A stretch of 54,107 bases of DNA from Rodentibacter trehalosifermentans (GTDB lineage Bacteria; Pseudomonadota; Gammaproteobacteria; Enterobacterales; Pasteurellaceae), in contig NZ_MLHL01000056.1 in NCBI RefSeq assembly GCF_002000545.1, positions 1-54,107 of the forward strand. Direction: 5' to 3'. How positions within the stretch are numbered: position 1 is the stretch's first letter; each line of letters opens with the position of its first letter. The notes under the pieces were generated by a model. That model had not been told where the DNA came from. It saw only the letters and a program-made list of their open reading frames with translations, and ran no database searches. The translations under genes were made by a program, and so were the position numbers. Positions 51,050 to 54,107 of this stretch are shown here, in pieces.

Positions 51050-51085
51050 TTCGTTTGGCTATTTAGAACCGATTGATCCTTATAT

Positions 51086-51132
51086 AAATACCTGTTTCTG
51101 AGAAAATGCCGTCAAATACAGGTATTTTTTAT
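51086..51132 (+). terminator. intrinsic terminator after TonB-dependent receptor
   Basis: AATACCTGT (from 51087) and ACAGGTATT (to 51126) form a 9-base stem with a loop of about 22 bases, followed by TTTTATAT. Confidence 0.82.
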
Positions 51133-51227
51133 ATAAAAACTAGCCTATTAGATAAAATTAAGCGCACTAATTGATAAATATTCTGTTCATTTTAACAACA
51201 AACACACAATAAATTTTTGTTGAAAGC

Positions 51228-51255
51228 TTGCAAAATTTTTTGAATAGCGTATAGT
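51228..51255 (+). promoter_or_regulatory. promoter of initiator tRNA gene
   Basis: TTGCAA (51228-51233), 16 bases, TATAGT (51250-51255) lies 14 bases before the mature tRNA 5' end. A second possible -35, TTGAAA, begins at 51220. Confidence 0.7.
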
Positions 51256-51268
51256 GCACAACGTCAGA

Positions 51269-51345
51269 CGCGGGGTGGAGCAGCTTGGTAGCTCGTCGGG
51301 CTCATAACCCGAAGGCCGTCGGTTCAAATCCGACCCCCGCAACCA
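51269..51345 (+). tRNA. initiator tRNA-fMet (CAT anticodon)
   Basis: The 77-nt cloverleaf starts CGCGGGG and ends CCA encoded in the gene. The anticodon stem-loop is TCGGG-CTCATAA-CCCGA, with the three G:C pairs diagnostic of initiators. The first base C faces A at position 72, the mismatch that allows formylation and blocks elongation. The T loop GGTTCAAATCC is standard. Confidence 0.97.
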
Positions 51346-51351
51346 GATTTT

Positions 51352-51379
51352 AAAGCATCGATTTTATCGGTGCTTTTTC
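51352..51379 (+). terminator. intrinsic terminator after tRNA-fMet
   Basis: AAAGCA-CGAT pairs with ATCG-TGCTTT, with one unpaired position in each arm, and T residues follow. It lies directly behind the tRNA. Confidence 0.85.
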
Positions 51380-51486
51380 TTTCTCTTAATCACTTATCCT
51401 TTTAAATAACCCTTACCGACATAGGCTTCCACTTTATCTTTTAGATCTCTCTAAAGCCTTAAACTTCTCAATCAACCGTAGCCTGT

Positions 51487-51505
51487 GTGAAACACAGTTT
51501 CACAC
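51487..51505. repeat. hairpin after orphan immunity gene
   Basis: GTGTGAAAC and GTTTCACAC form a perfect 9-base stem with an ACA loop, 10 bases past the stop of the minus-strand immunity gene (stem starts at 51485). There is no T-run on the minus strand, so termination is uncertain. The remaining bases from 51380 to 51484 show nothing recognisable. Confidence 0.45.
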
Positions 51506-51514
51506 GCGGAAAAA

Positions 51515-51952
51515 TTAATTCGTGCGTACGTGGATTTCAGCAAGCCCTTTTGTTGTAGATACATCAAAATCTAGTTTTATAAATGGAAATTCTCTTTTAA
51601 AACGTTCCAATATATGTGGATTTCTTTCTAGTGCATCCAGTGCTTCCTCATTAGAAATTAGCATGTCAAAGATAGAACCAAATCTCTTAACTGTAATACC
51701 ATAAATAGCATTTATTTCATCATCATTAAGATTGCTACTCGGAACAAATCCAACCATATTATAAATATCAGACATATCTGAATCACGAAGATCTACTGAA
51801 TCCCAAATAAAATAAGGTAATTCTTCCAAATCAGAATCATTTATTAATGAATAAAAAAACTGCTTAAATTCATCATCAGTTATTGATTTCATTGCTTTAC
51901 ACAAAGTTATAAATCCCAAAATGGAAGAATTTTCTCTATTAAAACCTTTCAT
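51515..51952 (-). CDS. candidate immunity protein of displaced toxin module
   Basis: A 145-residue acidic, soluble protein I do not recognise. It has no signal peptide and no membrane helix. It is rich in Asp, Glu and aromatic residues (for example DDEFKQFFYSLINDSDLEELPYF). The ATG follows the displaced toxin tail's true stop (51965) by 12 bases, with AGAGG as ribosome site, the usual toxin-immunity layout. Composition and position suggest a cognate immunity protein that could still protect against siblings with the matching toxin. The frame is intact, unlike that of its partner. Confidence 0.6.
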   Translation of the reverse strand: MKGFNRENSSILGFITLCKAMKSITDDEFKQFFYSLINDSDLEELPYFIWDSVDLRDSDMSDIYNMVGFVPSSNLNDDEINAIYGITVKRFGSIFDMLISNEEALDALERNPHILERFKREFPFIKLDFDVSTTKGLAEIHVRTN

Positions 51953-51964
51953 CTTTAACCTCTT

Positions 51965-52560
51965 TTATTTACCTTTTTTCATGCCTTCCCAGCCAATATG
52001 TCCTGTTGGATTATGTACCGTTGATGGAACTAATTGTATTTTTCCTGTAACTAGGTGCATAAGGGTTATTACCTAATTTACTATCGAAAACATTACCAAT
52101 TAAAGTTCCTCCAGTTGTTTTAACAACATCATATTTTCCATCCTTAGCCCAATCTCCCATAACGCCTAAACCTGTTGCTGGGATTATCGGAATTCCGGCA
52201 GTTGTAGAGGCTAAACCGCCCGAATAAACCACATTCACACCTGAATTTTTTAGATTATCAAGTGTTAATGGTTTTCCATTTGCATAATCATATGCTTCAA
52301 CCCCTGCTTTAACACCTGCTGAGGTTGCAACACCTTTTAACACGCTTCCCACAGGTTGCTCACCCATTGATTTTAGCGAGTGACGTACATAGTTTCTTGC
52401 GCCATTAACGCCTGTATCTACTAAATCAACATAACTATACTGGGCTTGCAAATAAGCCCTACCCACTCTCCGCAATTGTCTCAAACATCGTTTTTCGCAT
52501 TTTGTGCCATATCTGTTGAAATGCCGGCACTGATGCTTTTCACTTCCTATTAGTGGTAAT
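51965..52560 (-). pseudogene. displaced CdiA-type C-terminal toxin module, frameshifted
   Basis: Reading right to left it begins with a remnant coding SISAGISTDMAQNAK, then a copy of the motif TMFETIAESG. The remnant and motif are in different frames because the A-run has 5 A where the intact copy has 4. The motif is followed by a TAG. A second frame is then open from 52484 to 52011 (157 codons: YVDLVDTGVNGARNYV to GNNPYAPSYRK). At the A-run 52039-52043 sense switches again to IQLVPSTVHNPTGHIGW and on to a stop at 51965. That tail resembles His-rich nuclease toxin ends. No start or signal is present: it is an inactive fragment. Confidence 0.7.
52461..52494. repeat. 34-base direct repeat, copy A (displaced module)
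   Basis: This stretch matches 53661-53694 at 33 of 34 bases; the only difference is at 52471 (C versus T). It codes for the end of MFETIAESG on the minus strand. The copies are exactly 1200 bases apart in the same direction and bracket the active toxin and immunity genes. Confidence 0.9.
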
Positions 52561-52579
52561 TTATTTTCGTTTTAAATCG

Positions 52580-52951
52580 TTATTCTTCAATTTCTCTATT
52601 ATTTAGAACCAAATTTAAATCATAAAGAAAATCTTTTTTTTCTTCTTCACCTAGATCAGCAACTAAATCATCAAAATTATGATTACGCAAAATATCTTGT
52701 ATTTCATTAAATACTATCTGATGACTTAATAGGTGTCTTGCACCATTAGTTATAATGAAAATTACATTTAGCATTAATCTTTCTATTGGTAAATCAAAGT
52801 GACCATCAAAGCTATCTAAAGCCCCCCCCCATTCATTAAATCCTTTATGCCAATTCCTTATTTTTCCTTCTTCAAATTTTCTTTGACACCAAATATAGGC
52901 ATCTTCAAAGAACCATTGTTTTAATATGTTGTATTTAATTCGTTCTTTCAT
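52580..52951 (-). CDS. candidate immunity protein for the deaminase-like toxin
   Basis: A 123-residue soluble protein I do not recognise. It directly follows the toxin: its ATG at 52951 overlaps the toxin stop codon region, so the two are translated together. It is rich in aromatic and acidic residues (WFFEDAYIWCQRKFEEG, DLGEEEKKDFLYDLN). The coding strand has a run of nine G at 52822-52830 (codons 41-44, WGGA). Slippage there would shift the frame and remove two thirds of the protein. The role as immunity protein is inferred from position. Confidence 0.65.
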   Translation of the reverse strand: MKERIKYNILKQWFFEDAYIWCQRKFEEGKIRNWHKGFNEWGGALDSFDGHFDLPIERLMLNVIFIITNGARHLLSHQIVFNEIQDILRNHNFDDLVADLGEEEKKDFLYDLNLVLNNREIEE

Positions 52952-54107
52952 TATTTTTCTCCATTGAGTTTAACCTGTTTCCCATTATTATCAAAAACAT
53001 TGACCTTAATATTTGGATAACTTTTACTAAATTGATCGACCACCCTCAAACAACTTAGGCAAGCAGGGCGCTCAGTAAAGATTGTTACATTACCTTTTGC
53101 TTGTCTATTTGATCCTAGTTGATCGGCTAGATTGGATAGTATCTTATACTCAGAATCTACCTTTCTATCTATTAAAAACCCTTTCTTATTAGGTAAACTT
53201 AAAGATGTGAATTTCGTTTTTCCCTCTCCAACAAAAACACCTTGGGCCTCTGTTATTTGACTATGTCCAGCTAATGTTTTAGTCGCTAATCCTTCAATAT
53301 TAATTTGAGCTACTGCTGCATTTCCTTTCCCTTGTAGACTAGATGGTAAAGTAGCTCTAGCCTCAGCCAACTGCTGACGATAATCAGATATCAGCAAAAC
53401 ACTACCTTCAGGTTTTTTACTTAAGTCTTTGATAACTTTTTCAAAGCCAGCTTGTTGCTGCTTTGCTAAATCCTCTTTTAATTTGGGATACAACGCTATA
53501 TTTTCTGCCCCTGCCGAAATCCTTGTGGTTTGATTTTCATACCCTGTCGTTTTACCAACAACCGGCAGTGCTTCATTTGCATTTATGCCTTTCGGTAGTT
53601 TGGTTTCAGCATAATTTAATATTGTTCCAGCCTTCGCTGTGCCACCAACCCCTACCGCATACCCACTCTCTGCAATTGTCTCAAACATCGTTTTAGCCAA
53701 CGGCTCCTTGTTGGCATAAAGCTCACCCAAACTAAACAACCCTGTGCCGCTTTGATAGTTTTGAGAAAGGGAGCTTGAGAGGTTATTTGCTTGATATCGG
53801 TATTTTCTCGCCAGCTGCCCGTCTTTATCACTCTCCTGATTGGCGTGATATTGCTCAAGTTCACGATAACGGTTTACCTCAGCCCTAGCATTACCATAAA
53901 CTTGGCTGACGGTTTCTTTACCCGCTTGCTGATAATAAGATTTTCCTTCTCTTATCGCTGAACTTAATACATAATCCGCCGTCGTTGTCGCATAGTTTTT
54001 ATCCCCGCGATTTACCCGATTGTATAAATCTTTATTCGCTATGACATATTGTGCATTAATCAAACTATTACGATATTCATCCGATTTTCGGTCTAATTCG
54101 GCAAAGA
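52951..54107 (-). CDS. CdiA/filamentous-haemagglutinin-like toxin, C-terminal part, deaminase-like tail
   Basis: Only the last 384 residues are visible; the frame is open to the window edge, so the real start lies outside (a TTG at 54063 is not a true start). A helical, Gln/Tyr-rich stem (YHANQESDKDGQLARKYRYQANNL) ends at TMFETIAESG, where the repeat lies. The last 70 residues read RKVDSEYKILSNLADQLG and VTIFTERPACLSCLRVV. The Glu is about 65 residues from the end and the two Cys 35 and 32. This is the Glu plus CxxC pattern of deaminase-fold toxins, most like the BURPS668_1122 group. An immunity gene follows. Confidence 0.75.
   Translation of the reverse strand, partial: FAELDRKSDEYRNSLINAQYVIANKDLYNRVNRGDKNYATTTADYVLSSAIREGKSYYQQAGKETVSQVYGNARAEVNRYRELEQYHANQESDKDGQLARKYRYQANNLSSSLSQNYQSGTGLFSLGELYANKEPLAKTMFETIAESGYAVGVGGTAKAGTILNYAETKLPKGINANEALPVVGKTTGYENQTTRISAGAENIALYPKLKEDLAKQQQAGFEKVIKDLSKKPEGSVLLISDYRQQLAEARATLPSSLQGKGNAAVAQINIEGLATKTLAGHSQITEAQGVFVGEGKTKFTSLSLPNKKGFLIDRKVDSEYKILSNLADQLGSNRQAKGNVTIFTERPACLSCLRVVDQFSKSYPNIKVNVFDNNGKQVKLNGEK
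53661..53694. repeat. 34-base direct repeat, copy B (in main toxin gene)
   Basis: Matches copy A at 52461-52494 with one difference. On the minus strand it codes in frame for the end of TMFETIAESG, at the border between the conserved stem and the variable toxin tail. Confidence 0.9.

Noticed and set aside
51269-51345. tRNA-fMet as an attachment site for an integrated island
   Set aside because: No second copy of the tRNA end and no integrase is seen in the window, so an att site cannot be supported.
53463-53696. 77-codon plus-strand ORF opposite the toxin gene
   Set aside because: Antisense shadow of the CdiA-like frame, which continues to the window edge.

Overview
The window is a chromosomal segment from a member of the Pasteurellaceae, most like Haemophilus or Aggregatibacter. 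Three things point there: the H. influenzae-type DNA uptake signal (core AAGTGCGGT or its complement) recurs many times from the left edge to about 47.5 kb, nearly every protein reads as a gammaproteobacterial core protein with Pasteurellaceae features (for example the inserted segment near the FtsZ N-terminus), and the neighbourhoods metK-pabAB and art-gmhA-ligase are ones I associate with Haemophilus. I cannot name the species.

Layout. At 0.2-3.1 kb on the minus strand lie pheA and ushA. From 21.4 down to 3.16 kb, also minus strand, runs a complete 16-gene division and cell wall (dcw) cluster: mraZ, rsmH, ftsL, ftsI, murE, murF, mraY, murD, ftsW, murG, murC, ddl, ftsQ, ftsA, ftsZ, lpxC. It starts at a promoter carrying three GTGGT repeats with a 10-base period (a probable MraZ operator) and ends at a good intrinsic terminator; two further terminator-like hairpins lie inside it. 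Next come a short CstA-family carrier, a small zinc-ribbon protein, the arginine ABC transporter artPIQM behind an ARG-box-like palindrome, gmhA, a secreted ATP-dependent DNA ligase, miaB and xseA-roxA-rnfH. A plus-strand block follows: an EamA half-transporter, pth, ychF, a homocysteine methyltransferase, a UDG-family protein and an amino-acid antiporter. Then come sprT, metK (behind three tandem met boxes), pabA divergent from pabB-pabC-like, rlmKL, znuA, and mltA-tcdA.

The right end (about 47.8-54.1 kb) is different. It carries a Fur-box-controlled TonB-dependent iron/haem receptor with an unusual Pro-rich, charged insertion, an initiator tRNA, and the 3' end of a large CdiA/filamentous-haemagglutinin-like polymorphic toxin. 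I saw no uptake signal there. The exposed toxin tail looks like a nucleic-acid deaminase and is followed by a probable immunity gene containing a nine-G tract. Downstream is a displaced, frameshifted second toxin tail with its own intact candidate immunity gene, marked by a 34-base repeat exactly 1200 bases from its copy in the main gene.

The most novel-looking item is the 300-base gap between metK and sprT. It contains a 22-codon hydrophobic ORF with a near-perfect ribosome binding site. On the opposite strand a strong-looking promoter and an intrinsic terminator would make an RNA of about 260 nt covering it, the arrangement of an Ibs/Sib-like type I toxin-antitoxin locus. This has not been tested and is inferred from sequence layout only.
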